Assembly: GCA_000151295.1 (NCBI GenBank)
Contig: GG745336.1
Span: 968,359 to 999,305, forward strand
Length of the DNA: 30,947 bases
From: Allomyces macrogynus ATCC 38327
Taxonomy: Eukaryota; Blastocladiomycota; Blastocladiomycetes; Blastocladiales; Blastocladiaceae
Reading direction: 5' to 3'
In this document: piece by piece, positions 30,608 to 30,947 of the stretch
Numbering within the stretch: the first letter of the stretch is position 1
Layout of the letters: every line of letters begins with the position of its first letter
Position numbers and translations under genes: made by a program
The notes under the pieces: generated by a model
Databases searched by the model: none
Told to the model about the DNA's origin: nothing
What the model saw: the letters and a program-made list of their open reading frames with translations, nothing else

Positions 30608-30947
30608 ATGTCGCCTGTGACGCACGATCAAGAATTCGCCGGCGATTTCGCCGCCGCCCCCGACGCGACCTGGACGCCGCCCGCCTACCACGGCCGCCGC
30701 CGCGGCGCCGTCTCGTTTGCTCACGGATCTACGGCGCACCTGGCTCTCCTCTCGTCGCTCGGTCTGCCCGCACCCGTCGACCATGCCGCTCCCGTTGCCA
30801 TGGCCGCCGAGATTGCGCCGCAGTCGCCCATGATGCGCCGCATGCCTACGCCGTGCAGTCCGGCCTTTGCTCGTTTGTCTCTGCTCGACGGCGCCGACGG
30901 GTCGCCGTCATCTCCATCGTCCCCGCCGTGGGCTCGTCATGCGCGTA
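30608..30947 (+). CDS. 5' part of an unknown Ala/Pro-rich protein (runs off the window)
   Basis: An ATG in strong context (CCACCATGTC) opens 113 codons to the window edge without a stop. It begins MSPVTHDQEFAGDFAAAPDA, and later parts are Pro/Ser-rich (GSPSSPSSPPW). Codon use is like the neighbouring genes. There is no recognisable domain in the visible part. Confidence 0.5.
   Translation, partial: MSPVTHDQEFAGDFAAAPDATWTPPAYHGRRRGAVSFAHGSTAHLALLSSLGLPAPVDHAAPVAMAAEIAPQSPMMRRMPTPCSPAFARLSLLDGADGSPSSPSSPPWARHAR

Noticed and set aside
1..30947. CRISPR arrays, prokaryotic operons, riboswitches
   Set aside because: The window is eukaryotic. The only short repeats are the phased CTGATG array, the foldback arms and the 53-bp duplication, none with CRISPR spacing.

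Overview
The window looks like nuclear DNA of a GC-rich, intron-bearing fungus. Genes have several exons, GT-AG introns of about 68-112 nt (donors often GTACGT or GTGAGT), occasional TATA boxes and ACC-ATG starts. The content fits an early-diverging zoosporic fungus, for example a member of Blastocladiomycota: a mitochondrial-type ACAA2 thiolase, a P5B ATPase with an extended N-terminus and a possible MDM1/SAXO-like microtubule protein. That placement is inference. There is one scaffold gap (N at 10568-11254).

Layout, left to right. (1) 1-6.7 kb: possible 3' end of an upstream gene, a two-exon MSP-domain membrane protein (+), a three-exon 3-ketoacyl-CoA thiolase (+), and a decayed F-box/leucine-rich-repeat gene (+) with a TATA box, several frameshifts and a 53-bp tandem duplication that breaks the frame. 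(2) 6.7-11.5 kb: a P5B-type ATPase on the minus strand (five recognised exons, interrupted by the gap). (3) 11.5-13.9 kb: no confident gene, only coding-like patches. (4) 13.9-18.8 kb: a C2-domain/proline-rich protein (-) resembling Inn1/Fic1, and a low-complexity protein (+) with repeated E-Y motifs.

(5) 18.8-23.1 kb is the repeat-rich accessory part. A 1.4-kb foldback-type element (19406-20821) has long degenerate inverted repeats flanked by TA and a GC-rich core that looks like a captured gene piece. It lies 0.9 kb upstream of a 5'-truncated, frameshifted copy of a cellular reverse-transcriptase-related (rvt) gene. (6) 23.5-30.9 kb returns to housekeeping genes: an 11-exon TFB2 (TFIIH p52), a Ser/Pro-rich hypothetical protein (-), a DsbA/FrnE-type oxidoreductase (-) divergent from a three-exon MAK11/PAK1IP1 WD40 protein (+), and the 5' end of an unknown gene running off the window.

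The genes do not form an operon or a joint pathway; they are independent eukaryotic genes. Four +1-direction frame breaks occur in otherwise intact minus-strand genes, all in very GC-rich stretches. They most likely reflect base errors in the assembly. All exon boundaries were fitted by eye from splice signals, reading frame and remembered family patterns; no searches were run.
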